64,000 bases of DNA from Onchidella celtica (taxonomy: Eukaryota > Mollusca > Gastropoda > Systellommatophora > Onchidiidae). The notes below the pieces were generated by a model. It did not search any database, had not been told where the DNA came from, and saw only the letters and a program-made list of their open reading frames with translations. Positions 48,901 to 57,601 of this stretch are shown here, one piece after another; the stretch's first letter is position 1; each line of letters starts with the position of its first letter. The stretch covers positions 10,874,192-10,938,191 of the forward strand of contig OZ007581.1 of NCBI GenBank assembly GCA_963931925.1, given 5' to 3'. Both the position numbers and the translations under genes were made by a program.

Positions 48901-50994
48901 CAACTGTACCATGAAAATTATGACGGACAGCGGGAGCTTATCCACAAGGTAAGTCAAATTTTTCATTAAAATATTGGCCGGCTCTATTCAGGCCTGTACA
49001 AGCCCCAATAGACACCTCCCCCCCCTCCAAATTACTCTATTCAGGCCTCTAAAGACCCGAATAGATAATACACCCACATGGTTACTCTATTCAAGCCTCG
49101 ACTTAGAGGCCAGAATAGACACCCCCTAAAACATTATATTTCAGTTGGTAGAAATTGGAGATATGTTGGCACCGTGTGGTGATTTTCATTTTGTTTTGCC
49201 AGACATCTTTTTGAAAAATGGAGATTTTTGTGTTGTGAGGCTACACATCAAATCCAATCATACTGCAATTATTGTTATTGGCGTCAAGAGGTCTTAGCGA
49301 TGTCTCATTTTTAGCATGTCTGCAAGAATAATCATCATAATCCCTGACAGAACTTTGATTCAGTCACAGATCTACACGCTAGGCAAATACTGCCATTTTC
49401 ATATTCTGTCATAGACATCATGCATCTATCTTATTGTATATATACATGTAAATATAATATTAAAAACAGAGTGGCAGGATTATTTTAATTGTGAAGTCGT
49501 TTGCCCGCTCGACCCCCCCCCCCCTTTCTAAGAAGTGGTAAGAAACTCCTCAGGTGGAGCGAGGCAGATAATGATCTTCAGAGGAAGAATGGATTCTTTC
49601 ATTAGATGTTTCGGCCTTTAACTTTATGACATCTTCTAGAACCCCCGGCCACACCGAGTTCCTGACTCTTGGTGTTTGTCACCCACCTTTTTCCGTCGCC
49701 AGACTCTTCTTAAACAAGAGTTAAAAAAATTATGAAGTTAATTTTCTCCATCCTAACCCAATCCCTTTTGTACTGACCTATTACGTCTATGCAAGTGAAG
49801 CAATTTATTAAAAATGTTGTTATGAAGGTAAAATAGAATTTGTTGTTGTTATTATTGTTGTTGTTGTTGTTGGGGACCCTTCGTTAAGCCCAGCAGGTGG
49901 AAAACTGTATCGGTATGCTGTCAGTTTGGAGCAGTTTGCCCGACTAGAAACGTGCGCGCAGTGAATGGCACGTGTGATATTTGAAGGTCGGTTGTAAATT
50001 ATTTTAGGAAACTTTCTAGATCAGAGATAGCAAAACCGATGAGAGCAAAGTTTATCCCGGGTAATGTCAAGTACCTTATCTAGTTATATAGATATAATAT
50101 ACGAGTGACAGTTGGGCCATAATGCCTGACTAAGTCTCACAGACACTGTGAACTTCCCGACCGGTATTTGGGTTAGGAATAGGGTTGGGATTAGGTTTAG
50201 CGTTTCGACTGCAACCGATTTTCTTTGTCGACAAATTTACTGGGAAAACAAAAAAAAAATCGTAATGTGAAAGTAATGGCTTCTTCATTTAGAATGTACT
50301 AGAGTTTTTGCAACAGGCATCTCTTTCCGTTAGGATTCTTCGAGTATATGAACAGGCCCACATAAAGTTGGTAACGTGTCCAGGCCAAACGAAAAATGTA
50401 GAGCCCAATTTCAAATTGCCCATGAAGAATTTTTACAGTCAGTGCTAAATAATCTTATCAGTCTATATTAGCCTAAATTTATCTTTTTTTAATATTGTGT
50501 TGCATGTATCCGATTTTCAAATATCAAACTTTTGTGCTGAAGCCCCCCCCCCCCCCTCCCCCAACGACTCTCTTCACAATTTCAGTATACTTAACCAGAT
50601 CTTCGCTTAAATTCTCAGGCCCATGTCAAGTGGCTCATTAGTCTCCCCCCTTACCCTTCCCTACGTCTGTTCTCGCCTTTATTACGAGGAGTAGGGATTT
50701 ATCGGTCAATATTATTTTGATAATGTGTTTTTGTGCTATTAAAAGCTTAAGTAATGTTCCCACTGGCATCAAGAGGTCTTAGTGATGTCTCATTTTTAGC
50801 ATGTCTGCAAGAAAAATCATCATAATCCCTGACATAACTTTGAATGTGTTGCCATTTTGTTCCTTAGGTGTCTGGAAAGAGTTTAATACATCGAAAACGG
50901 GTTGTCTGTAATATGACAGGTCAGTATGTCTGCTCGGCTAGCAATACAGAGAACGTGAAGCCTGATGAACAGACAACTGGCATGAAAATCAAAT
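23159..50994 (+). CDS. CTLD and multi-Ig immune-type receptor gene (3' end outside window)
   Basis: Exons 23159-23222, 28440-28619, 29651-29745, 33137-33281, 34103-34441 and 35325-35425 make a complete 307-residue short form: signal peptide 1-21, CTLD about 22-161, Ig 162-274, Cys-rich tail 275-307. Exons at 43295, 43885, 45432, 45913, 48797 and 50868 add Ig domains. The first of these accepts the phase-1 end of exon 34103-34441 and has no signal peptide of its own, so a long form skipping the short terminal exon is likely (inference). A CTLD ahead of Ig domains is the reverse of the Ig-then-lectin order in molluscan CREPs. Likely role: extracellular recognition. The last junction reaches into the intron holding the LTR array; the 3' end is not seen. 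Confidence 0.65.
23223..23650. other. Intron 1, first part
   Basis: AT-rich; nothing recognised. Confidence 0.5.
23655..24490 (-). mobile_element. RTE-like LINE 3' fragment in intron 1 (antisense)
   Basis: Frames 24488-24192, 24267-23911 and 24037-23684 encode, in order, [19 protein letters not shown] with [14 protein letters not shown], then [20 protein letters not shown] and ESWTL, then [37 protein letters not shown] and [12 protein letters not shown]. This is the RT catalytic end and C-terminal region of an RTE/BovB-type element. At least two frameshifts; 5'-truncated. A short (CAAGGA)n tail occurs at about 23658-23680. Confidence 0.82.
24491..26576. other. Intron 1, middle
   Basis: Repeated AAGATGGC motifs near 24670-24850, a G tract at about 25015-25034 and an 11-bp-arm AG/CT hairpin near 25930-25953. 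No supported gene. Confidence 0.5.
27447..27788. mobile_element. MITE, hAT-like, copy 2a
   Basis: Same as 871-1212, including the 8-bp GGCTAGAC flanks and the internal hairpin. Confidence 0.8.
28440..28619 (+). CDS. CTLD exon (N-terminal part), copy 2
   Basis: Identical to 1864-2043. Accepts the phase-1 end of the signal-peptide exon, giving DFNACKTGW at the mature N-terminus. Confidence 0.88.
29651..29745 (+). CDS. CTLD exon (middle part), copy 2
   Basis: Identical to 3075-3169: FIGLND core, phase 1 to 0. The same 54-bp repeat pair precedes it. Confidence 0.87.
30485..30844. mobile_element. MITE, hAT-like, copy 2b
   Basis: Same as 3909-4268 with one substitution in the loop region; TTACATCC flanks retained. 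Confidence 0.8.
32353..32723 (+). mobile_element. tRNA-derived SINE, copy 2
   Basis: Same as 5777-6147, with the 11-bp TGTAATTTCCA flanks. Confidence 0.75.
33137..33281 (+). CDS. CTLD exon (C-terminal part), copy 2
   Basis: Identical to 6561-6705: GEPS, RNVVI, YYICQ, phase 0 to 1. Confidence 0.87.
33287..34016. repeat. (CCAT)n microsatellite in intron 4, copy 2
   Basis: Same length and interruptions as 6711-7440. Confidence 0.97.
34103..34441 (+). CDS. Ig-like domain exon (Ig1), copy 2
   Basis: Identical to 7527-7865. Its phase-1 end can join the short terminal exon (35325) or the downstream Ig exon (43295). Confidence 0.88.
34442..35324. other. Intron 5, copy 2
   Basis: As in copy 1, with the G tract (34991-35017 region) one base shorter. 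Confidence 0.6.
35325..35425 (+). CDS. Short Cys-rich terminal exon, copy 2
   Basis: Identical to 8750-8850; ends the 307-residue form. AATAAA at 35515-35520. Confidence 0.65.
35426..36059. other. 3' flank of the short form / intron
   Basis: AT-rich. The duplication ends at 35887 in a stretch whose continuation here is CT-rich (AGTCCTAATCTCATTC). Confidence 0.55.
36060..41910 (-). mobile_element. Tx1-like LINE (L1 group), degraded, interrupted
   Basis: Read leftward: an ORF1-like frame (41653-41144) and APE-type endonuclease (40750-40145; [16 protein letters not shown]). RT pieces follow in several frames (38638-38222, [16 protein letters not shown]; 38215-37877, [20 protein letters not shown] and [10 protein letters not shown]; 37829-37641, [16 protein letters not shown]). 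The C-terminal region ends with [12 protein letters not shown] and C-x-H-F-N-C-K-E-K (36517-36101). The order and [12 protein letters not shown] motif fit the Tx1 branch of L1. Many frame breaks, so inactive. It lies antisense in the intron between the short terminal exon and Ig2. An unrelated element (38779-39769) splits it. Confidence 0.82.
38779..39769. mobile_element. Fold-back element with terminal minisatellites, inside the Tx1 LINE
   Basis: Left end: about seven direct repeats of AGGTCTATGTTCCCTC (38786-38915). Right end: the same repeat inverted, GAGGGAACATAGACCT (39670-39760). The outermost ends are inverted matches (GGGAGCAGATCTATGTTCCC versus GGGGTCAGCTCTATGTTCCC). TGTTCT flanks both sides (38773-38778, 39770-39775) as a possible 6-bp duplication. 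The interior is AAC-rich with no gene. Superfamily not recognised. Confidence 0.65.
41911..43294. other. Intron sequence before Ig2
   Basis: No gene. A C tract of about 27 bases at 42821-42847. Confidence 0.55.
43295..43425 (+). CDS. Ig2 exon, first half
   Basis: Acceptor CTTACACAG, donor AAG|GTATTT, phase 1 in and 0 out, 43 codons. [20 protein letters not shown] then C: a Cys-containing B strand; then CWWEYYKDC. The N-terminal VPETPTC parallels VPKPKLTC of Ig1. Confidence 0.68.
43426..43884. other. Intron splitting Ig2
   Basis: CT-rich near 43465-43530; no gene. Confidence 0.6.
43885..44083 (+). CDS. Ig2 exon, second half
   Basis: Acceptor CATCCAAAG, donor TTG|GTGAGT, phase 0 in and 1 out. 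Encodes [10 protein letters not shown], then [20 protein letters not shown] and a strand ending SSSMTISI. With the previous exon it makes about 110 residues, one Ig-size domain. Confidence 0.65.
44084..45431. other. Intron between Ig2 and Ig3
   Basis: Holds a degenerate array of about 22-bp units (ACACAGTCAACTTCA-like) at 44905-45122. A TTTTGTAGCGCCCAATTC block near 44275 resembles LINE/SINE tails. No gene. Confidence 0.55.
45432..45752 (+). CDS. Ig3 domain exon
   Basis: Acceptor CCCTGCAG, donor AAAT|GTGAGT, phase 1 in and 1 out, about 107 residues. [15 protein letters not shown] (Cys plus downstream Trp, Ig B-C strands), then GHSCECSAE (F-strand Cys) and SVSVWVK (G strand). A complete one-exon Ig domain. 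Confidence 0.78.
45913..46046 (+). CDS. Ig4 exon, first half
   Basis: Acceptor CTTGTTTCAG, donor CCG|GTAAAT, phase 1 in and 0 out, 44 codons, same plan as 43295-43425. [10 protein letters not shown]...NCLQ, YYFRWTG. The expected phase 0-to-1 second half was not found before 48797. Confidence 0.58.
46047..46413. other. Intron sequence
   Basis: No features. Confidence 0.5.
46414..46870. repeat. ~68-bp minisatellite
   Basis: About six degenerate units with CACAAACAGACTTAATTCTG and CAGTCTCATTTCTTCAAA. A C tract at about 46446-46460 interrupts the first. Confidence 0.85.
46871..47283. other. Intron sequence
   Basis: A weak exon-like stretch after TTTTCACAG (46989) reads into a stop without a donor. 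C tract near 47267-47281. Confidence 0.45.
47284..48267 (+). mobile_element. CR1/L2/Rex1-like LINE, 3' fragment
   Basis: One frame (47290-48030) encodes [17 protein letters not shown] (FADD catalytic motif), [34 protein letters not shown] and the C-terminal tail [11 protein letters not shown], then a stop. The frame is intact but 5'-truncated. The 3' end is a (TCTTA)n tail (48238-48267). Confidence 0.8.
48268..48796. other. Intron sequence
   Basis: C-rich tract near 48592-48618. No gene. Confidence 0.5.
48797..48948 (+). CDS. Ig5 exon, first half
   Basis: Acceptor CTGTACAG, donor AAG|GTAAGT, phase 1 in and 0 out, 50 codons. Encodes [20 protein letters not shown], then [15 protein letters not shown]: a B-strand Cys with the G-N-P-x-P turn typical of I-set/C2 Ig domains. 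Confidence 0.75.
48979..49131. repeat. Three-unit repeat, each an imperfect palindrome
   Basis: Units open CTCTATTCAGGCCT and close with a near complement such as ACCCGAATAG, separated by C-rich or ACCC-rich spacers. Confidence 0.7.
49531..49700 (-). mobile_element. SINE body (same family as 15291-15538), reverse strand
   Basis: The reverse complement matches 15368-15538 (GGCGACG start, TTCTAGAAG, AAAGGCCGAAACATCTAATG, CCACCTGAGGA). No tRNA head adjoining. Confidence 0.65.
50868..50994 (+). CDS. Ig5 exon, second half
   Basis: Acceptor TTCCTTAG, donor AAAT|GTAAGT, phase 0 in and 1 out. Encodes [10 protein letters not shown], then [15 protein letters not shown]: the Ig F-strand signature T-G-x-Y-x-C-x-A-x-N. 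The donor leads into the intron holding the LTR array. Confidence 0.78.
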
Positions 50995-51175
50995 GTAAGT
51001 ACACAATTTCCCATTTCTTCACTGGAGTCTGAATCTTATAGCAGACTTCTTATTTTTATTCCAAAAGTTTGATGTACAGTTTCCCATTCGCCAACACATT
51101 AACTCAACTTGATAGTCCTGGAATGTCATGAGTTCAGAGATGTCCGAATCCTCACGAGTTCAAGAATATCACAGT

Positions 51176-52467
51176 TGTTACGAGGTGGGTCCTCGAGTGT
51201 TACGAGTTCAAGGAAGGGTATACTAGATTATAAATTTAGGTGTTCGACTGCATTTTTAATAATTATCGAGAGGTTTTAGAAATTACTCTGCCATACCATG
51301 CCACATACACTAATAACAATTTCGAGTAGGTTATATCAAGGACCTTGTAGGGCCACAAATTTATTACTTAAAATTCCTAACAATTTCGTCTATCGTTTAC
51401 ATATTAAAAGACAACATTGCAGCATCAAATGAAAATACTAAAATACATAACTATAAATCTCCTCTAGATCCTTAAGAGATTTGAAACTCTATATCATTCT
51501 GATTCATACACAGTTTACTTAGTAATTATTCATCTTCAGAAATATAGACTGCCTACTACTTCACAAATAATATCCTTATGTCTCAGACGACAATATTAAC
51601 TCATTTAACTGCTTATAAAGGATCAAACCGTCAAGACACACTGACGTAGTTAAGATAGATCTAATCTAGATCTGTTCTAGGATGGGCTGGCAATCCCCAG
51701 CCTCATCCAGACACATCAATTACAATTTACAAATGTGTATATCAGTCACTCTTTCTAGATCTTAATTGCAAGTAAAACTTTATGGTCTTGCATCCCTTTG
51801 GTCGCACTTCTACTGGAAAGTTAGGGTCAGATTCACATCATCTCGAATCATTTTGATGAAACTTACGATTGGTTCCCTGAAACGATTTCAGGGAACTGGA
51901 GAAAATAGCTGTGGATTATTTTCATTGTCTATCCAGGACATAGACATGACGTTAACAGTCTGTTGGTTCTCTCTGGCTGAACCCCTAGCCGACCACCTTC
52001 GTAGCTGGAAACTCTACATGGAAGTGAGGTAGCATAAAGATGCTCCCGCTTATCTTCTGCAACTCACGTGACTGCTCAAATTTGATTGGTGCATCCACTT
52101 CGAGCTCCGCTCGCAGCGCCAATAGATTCTATTAATAGTAACAGACAAAGTCAGACCTAGGATGTCAAAACCTTTCGCAAAGTCTCTACACCCTAAACGT
52201 TTTATGTACGAATTTCTTCACTCCTTATTCGCCCCGTCTTTCCCTGTTAAGGTACACCCAAACCACGGGGTCGAAAACTGCATCGTCACTGTTAATTTAT
52301 CCATTCGTTCTATCCTGACCCACTTTCTTTCCATCTCTAAGAAAAGCGTTACAAAAACAAACTGTCCACGGGAATAGTTCAAGGACGTTTGCACTGGCTA
52401 AAATCAATGATGCCATGTAATAAACAATGCGTGACCTAGCACGGCAATTCAAATCCTAATCCTGACA
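51176..52467 (-). repeat. LTR of the Gmr1-like element (left)
   Basis: About 1292 bp, TG...CA ends. On the element (minus) strand it begins TGTCAGGATT just after a purine tract and ends CCTCGTAACA. Matches 59083-60374 with no difference noticed. Confidence 0.85.
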
Positions 52468-53146
52468 TATCCCCCACCCCAGTGAAAATTTTAAATAAAA
52501 TTTACACGATAAGATCCAAGAAATCTCAAAGTTATTGTGGTAGGGGCTTAAGTAGTACTGTAGAAAGATGAGACTTAAGCTTGAGAAGAAAAATCTAACT
52601 AAGAACGTGCATATTGGATGGACAAAAAGCATACAATTATTGATGCCACGTTCTATAGAATTTATTCTATTTAAATATTCTTACTGCACACAATCAAAAT
52701 TCTCAGAAACATCTATAATAATAATGAGTATATCACTGTATACTGCTGGATTAAAGTATAACTATTATCAAATAATGAAGCCTTACTGAAGGAATAGGCT
52801 TATAATTATATAGTCAACACACACAATTGCTGCTTATATACACATTCACACACAATATATTGTTAATTAAAATACTGTGGTATCCAATGGCAGCAGTAGC
52901 TCTGGTAGCTTGGTTTGCCATGTCTTCATCTCATTGACCCGCTGACAAGGGCGTCAGGTTTGCCAGAAGTTCAGGTCACAGTCAGGAATGACGCTGGTGG
53001 AAAAAGGATATTCACAAAAAAAAGGATTGTAAAACTGGTTCATAAAGTAATGAACAAGATAAATGTGAATCCATCCACCGTCTAGAATTGAGGGGGACAA
53101 GCACTATCCAACCCCAATACAAGACACAACACTCTTTAATAGGAAA

Positions 53147-56100
53147 TTAAATGAGACGTGACAAAATATCAGCTTGGGAATTGTCACCGCCCGGGATAGA
53201 CCGGATAACAAACCGGTATTCCTGGAGTGCAAGACTCCACCTCGTTAATCGAGCATTTTTAGCCCTGTTAGTCTTTAAGAATAACAACGGACGATGGTCC
53301 GTTTCAATTATAAACTCGGACATAAGTAGATATCTCGAAAATGCGTTTACAGCAAAAATGATAGCGAGGCACTCTCGCTCGATAATTGCATAGCGGCATT
53401 CCCTATCCAGCAACTTGCGGCTGGCGTATAGACATGGCCGCAAAGTATCGTCTCGTTCCTGTAATAACACAGCTCCCAATCCCTTGTCCGACGCATCAGT
53501 GCGGACAATAAATATTTGGTTTATGTCTGGAAGTATGAGAATGGGGGAAGTGGAAAACAATTGTTGAACGGTACGAAGTGTATCAGCACATTCGGTTGTC
53601 CATTTCACTTTATTAGGAAAATTCTTTCTTGTGAGGTCTGACAACGGAGCTGTAAGCGAAGAAAAATTTGGAATGAATTTCCTATAATAGTTAAGAAAGC
53701 CCAATAAACTACGAACTTCTTTCTTAGTTCGAGGAGGTTGGAGCTTTAAGATGGTAGTTATCTTCTTGTCATCTGGAGTCTGAACGCCGTGGGCAATTGT
53801 ATGGCCCAGAAAATTAATTTCATTATATCCTAAAAATACCTTACTGGGTTTCGCCGTAAGGCCAGCTCGACGAAGAGCAATAAAAACTTGTCGTAGGGCT
53901 GCGATGTGGCCCGACCAATCGGTTTCATAAATACAAATGTCGTCAAAATACGACAATACGGAATTCATACCCTGGAGTAATATTGTCATCATACGGGCAA
54001 AAGTAGCAGGGGCTGTAACTAACCCGAAAGGCATATAGCGCCACTGCATAAGACCCAACGGAGTCTGAAAAGCGGTATATTGCTTGCTATTCTCATGAAG
54101 CGGAATTTGCCAATAACCTTTGGAAAGATCAATTTTAGAAAAAATCGTTGCCCTCGCTAACTGAGCAAAAAGATTCTCCTGGTTGGGAATCGGTTCAGCG
54201 TCATATATCGTAACCTCATTAAGTTTACGATAATCAATACAAAAACGCACGGTATCATCTTTTTTTTTCACTAAGACGATGGGTGAGTTATATGGGCTCG
54301 TCGATCGCTCTATCACTCCCAGGTGAAACATGTTACGTACCTCGGTTATTATAGTCTCTTGTGCGTGCAGCGGACGCGGATATGGTTTCACAAAGACGGG
54401 TATATCCGTCTTTAATCTTATAACATGCTGTACCAAAGAAGTATTACCTGGTAGATCAGTAAAGACTGTAGTAAACTCGTTAAGCAAATCTCTTAAATCT
54501 TGTCTTTGCGATTCAGATAAATCTGGATTTATATTCACATCCGAAGTGTTTTCAGAAGATCGAAGTGCGGGTATTGAATTCTCTATCTTAATAGGATCAT
54601 CATCGTCAACTGAAACTAAGGCCGCATTGGCCTGAGCAACCACATTTCGGCGATTATTCTGTCGATTATCATCGTCGGACAGGTACCGCTTTAACATATT
54701 TATATGGAAGACTTTGTCCTGTCCTCGAATCTTGATAAGATAATTTACTCGAGAAAGTCTCTTTAGAACTTTAAAAGGTCCCTTCCATGTAAGAAGGAGT
54801 TTATTTTTCGTTTCCGGAAGGAGAACAAGAGTTTGGTCTCCGACGGTCAAGGTTCGCAATCGGCTACCTTGATCACGATATTGTTTATAAAGACTCGCAT
54901 GCGCAGCTGAAGATTTTTGTGCGAGCTGACATGCGTTAAGTATTCGCTGGCGCAAGTCTACAACGTATTGATATGCAGACTGCGTATCATTGTCGTCGGT
55001 GTCTGATCCGGCGAATAAATCATGGAGTATGGCCATTGGACCACGCGGCTTACGACCATACAATAATTCGAAGGGAGAAAAACCCGTCGATGGGTTCGGT
55101 AGTTCTCGGTATGCAAAAAGAATAGCGGGGAGTTGTCGATCCCAATCACTCGGTTTGTCGGCGGAAACTCGTGCAAGCATACTTTTCATGGTAGCATTCC
55201 AACGCTCACAGCAGCCATTAGACTGTGGGTGGTATGGAGATGTCAATCTTTGTTTAATCCCGATCAACTCCAAGACTTTCTTAAAAAGCTCAGAGGTAAA
55301 CTGTGGACCTCTGTCCGATAAAATTTCAACTGGAAACCCAAGACGCGAAAAAACAGTAATAAGAGCTTCGGCGATATGATCAGCTGAAATGTCTTTTAGC
55401 GGAATGGCCTCTGGCCAACGGGTTGCGTAGTCAATGACAGAAAGTATAAAACGATGTCCTCTGTCTGACTTGTGTAGAGGACCAACTATATCTACGGCAA
55501 CGCGCTCAAATGGTCTGGAAACCATAGGCATCTCCTGCAGAGGAGCTCTCGATGCTCTTCCTTTAGGTGTACGTCTCTGACATACGTCACATGTTGATAC
55601 GAACCGGTTTACATCTGCGTAAATACTGGGCCAAAAAAATTGCGATAGTATTCGAGACTTAGTTCTGGCCTTTCCCTGGTGACCCGCCAAGGAAGTGTCA
55701 TGCGCGAGACGAATAATGTCGCGACGAAAAGATCTCGGTACTACAAGTTGCATAACGGTTTCTCGCTTATTCTGAAAATTACGATATAATAAGTCATCTT
55801 TAATAACAAACTTAGAGGTATCCGGTGCGGTAGGATCAACCTTAGCAAAGAAATGTTTCAATGTGGGATCTGAATGTTGCTCATCATGAAATGCACTAGA
55901 CGTTATGTTCACTTCAATAGTAGGATTACTCAATGGACTGTCTGCTCGTCGACTCGATTGTAGGCGTGTTGTCGCACAAGCAACACTCTCATCCTGAGTC
56001 CAAATTTCCAAGTTACCGATAGGAAACTTATTTACTTGAGGTACATTACCTATGATTATATCAGCCACCGGATTAGGTAGTACACATGCAGTAACAGTAC

Positions 56101-57601
56101 CTGTGAGAAAAGGTGTATCAATATAAACTTCTGCAAGACGGAATCGCTCTACAGATCCGCCAAAAGTAATACAAGTTACCTCCTTGTCCAAAAATTGTGT
56201 TGGACGGACTAGTGACTGTCGAACGCCGATAGTCGTGCATCCGGAGTCACGTAGAACAGAAGCGCGAATCGCGTTCACGCGGCCCTGGTAAAATGTTAAT
56301 TCACCCAGTTCATGTAGGGCGGACATGACTGGAATAGTCTTTGATTGCGATGAAGATTTATTAGTATAACCAACATCTGTATAGGGTGTAGATTGTACAG
56401 AGCAGGCATTTGCCGCTCCCATTTTTACGGTACAAAATCTTCGCATGTGGCCGAACTGATTACACTTGAAGCACATAATACGGTGTGAGTCGTGTCCACG
56501 ATAAGGCCGATTCTGCGGTCTATTATAATTATGATTATCATCAAAATACACTCGTCGAGGCGGTCTCTGAGGCCGGTTATATTGTTGGCCTGTGCAGTTG
56601 CCACGATAATATGGGCGAGGCTCGTAAAAAGAATAACTCTGGTATCCTCGACGCGGGGATACATTACCTCGATTCGGAAAATCTCTCTGTCTACAAAAAG
56701 GCGGCTCTGATTGAAAGCGTGAATTTGGGGCCTGACGACGAGTCGGCCTTGAACGATCGTGTCCGGTTGGCGCTCCTTTGCCTACGTTGGCATAACACGG
56801 TGTTGTAGTTGAAGGCTTTGCCAAAGGACGATTTGGGTGGGCGGACGCGTATCGTTCGGCGCACGATGTGATTTCTTCAGAGGATGTCGGAGCCCTCTCT
56901 TTAAGGTGGGCGACTAAATCGGAATGACATGCGGTATAGATTTGGTCCTTTAAGACCAAATCGTAAAGTTGGGAATAATTTCCGGTAGTTACGTTCGCGA
57001 GCTCAATCCAGCGATCTAAATAATGTTTCAACCGATTGACATAAGTTGAGAAATTTTCAGATGGCTCAGGTTTACATGAGCGAAATCTTTGATGGAAGCC
57101 ATCCTCGGTATGCTGGAATCGCTTAAGCAGTGCTGTTTTAAGCTTGTCATAATCGTTGGCATCTTCTACTTTAAGGCTGTGAAATACCTCTAAAGCCTTA
57201 CCTGTTAATAAATTGGACAGGCATGAACTGTACATCGCCTGCTGCCATCCGACGCATTTAGCGTGTAACTCGAACCGATGTAAATATGCGTCGATCCGGT
57301 CGAGTTTTTCATTAAATGGTGGTAGTTTTGGTTTAGTAGCATAAGAATTGGTGGCAGTAGTGGGTGTTACAAGCGATTGTTGCTCTAACTTTTTCATTGC
57401 GAGTTCATGCTGTCTTTCCTTTTCTCTTTCTACTTCTTTTTCTCTTTCTCTTTCTTCTTTTTCTCTTTCTCTTTCTCTTGCTTCTTTTCGATCCTCGCGC
57501 TCTCGGTCTTGTTGTACCTGTCGTTCGCACCACGCGGCGCGTTCTTCCTCTGGTATGCCCAGAACTTTGGCAGATTCTAAATATTTAAGAAACTCAGCCA
57601 T
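53147..57601 (-). CDS. Gag-Pol of the Gmr1-like element
   Basis: 1484 residues. In order: N-terminal Gag with a highly charged coiled coil (about 25-75); CCHC zinc knuckle CFKCNQFGHMRRFC (about 376-389); aspartic protease with DSG (about 449); integrase HHCC zinc domain (about 630-672); integrase core with D-D-35-E (about 703, 762, 798); reverse transcriptase with YFDD (about 1217); RNase H starting TDAS (about 1364) and ending at the stop. Integrase lies before RT, the Copia-like order, yet RT and RNase H are of Ty3/gypsy type. This order is known for Gmr1-like elements. Treated as a resident mobile element, not a host gene. Confidence 0.9.
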   Translation of the reverse strand: MAEFLKYLESAKVLGIPEEERAAWCERQVQQDREREDRKEAREREREKEEREREKEVEREKERQHELAMKKLEQQSLVTPTTATNSYATKPKLPPFNEKLDRIDAYLHRFELHAKCVGWQQAMYSSCLSNLLTGKALEVFHSLKVEDANDYDKLKTALLKRFQHTEDGFHQRFRSCKPEPSENFSTYVNRLKHYLDRWIELANVTTGNYSQLYDLVLKDQIYTACHSDLVAHLKERAPTSSEEITSCAERYASAHPNRPLAKPSTTTPCYANVGKGAPTGHDRSRPTRRQAPNSRFQSEPPFCRQRDFPNRGNVSPRRGYQSYSFYEPRPYYRGNCTGQQYNRPQRPPRRVYFDDNHNYNRPQNRPYRGHDSHRIMCFKCNQFGHMRRFCTVKMGAANACSVQSTPYTDVGYTNKSSSQSKTIPVMSALHELGELTFYQGRVNAIRASVLRDSGCTTIGVRQSLVRPTQFLDKEVTCITFGGSVERFRLAEVYIDTPFLTGTVTACVLPNPVADIIIGNVPQVNKFPIGNLEIWTQDESVACATTRLQSSRRADSPLSNPTIEVNITSSAFHDEQHSDPTLKHFFAKVDPTAPDTSKFVIKDDLLYRNFQNKRETVMQLVVPRSFRRDIIRLAHDTSLAGHQGKARTKSRILSQFFWPSIYADVNRFVSTCDVCQRRTPKGRASRAPLQEMPMVSRPFERVAVDIVGPLHKSDRGHRFILSVIDYATRWPEAIPLKDISADHIAEALITVFSRLGFPVEILSDRGPQFTSELFKKVLELIGIKQRLTSPYHPQSNGCCERWNATMKSMLARVSADKPSDWDRQLPAILFAYRELPNPSTGFSPFELLYGRKPRGPMAILHDLFAGSDTDDNDTQSAYQYVVDLRQRILNACQLAQKSSAAHASLYKQYRDQGSRLRTLTVGDQTLVLLPETKNKLLLTWKGPFKVLKRLSRVNYLIKIRGQDKVFHINMLKRYLSDDDNRQNNRRNVVAQANAALVSVDDDDPIKIENSIPALRSSENTSDVNINPDLSESQRQDLRDLLNEFTTVFTDLPGNTSLVQHVIRLKTDIPVFVKPYPRPLHAQETIITEVRNMFHLGVIERSTSPYNSPIVLVKKKDDTVRFCIDYRKLNEVTIYDAEPIPNQENLFAQLARATIFSKIDLSKGYWQIPLHENSKQYTAFQTPLGLMQWRYMPFGLVTAPATFARMMTILLQGMNSVLSYFDDICIYETDWSGHIAALRQVFIALRRAGLTAKPSKVFLGYNEINFLGHTIAHGVQTPDDKKITTILKLQPPRTKKEVRSLLGFLNYYRKFIPNFSSLTAPLSDLTRKNFPNKVKWTTECADTLRTVQQLFSTSPILILPDINQIFIVRTDASDKGLGAVLLQERDDTLRPCLYASRKLLDRECRYAIIERECLAIIFAVNAFSRYLLMSEFIIETDHRPLLFLKTNRAKNARLTRWSLALQEYRFVIRSIPGGDNSQADILSRLI

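Larger units (their letters stand above)
48949..50867. other. Intron splitting Ig5
   Basis: Contains three ~50-55 bp palindromic units (48979-49131), a SINE body on the minus strand (49531-49700), an ~85-bp direct repeat (49278-49365 and 50763-50845), and C tracts near 49513 and 50541. No gene. Confidence 0.6.
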
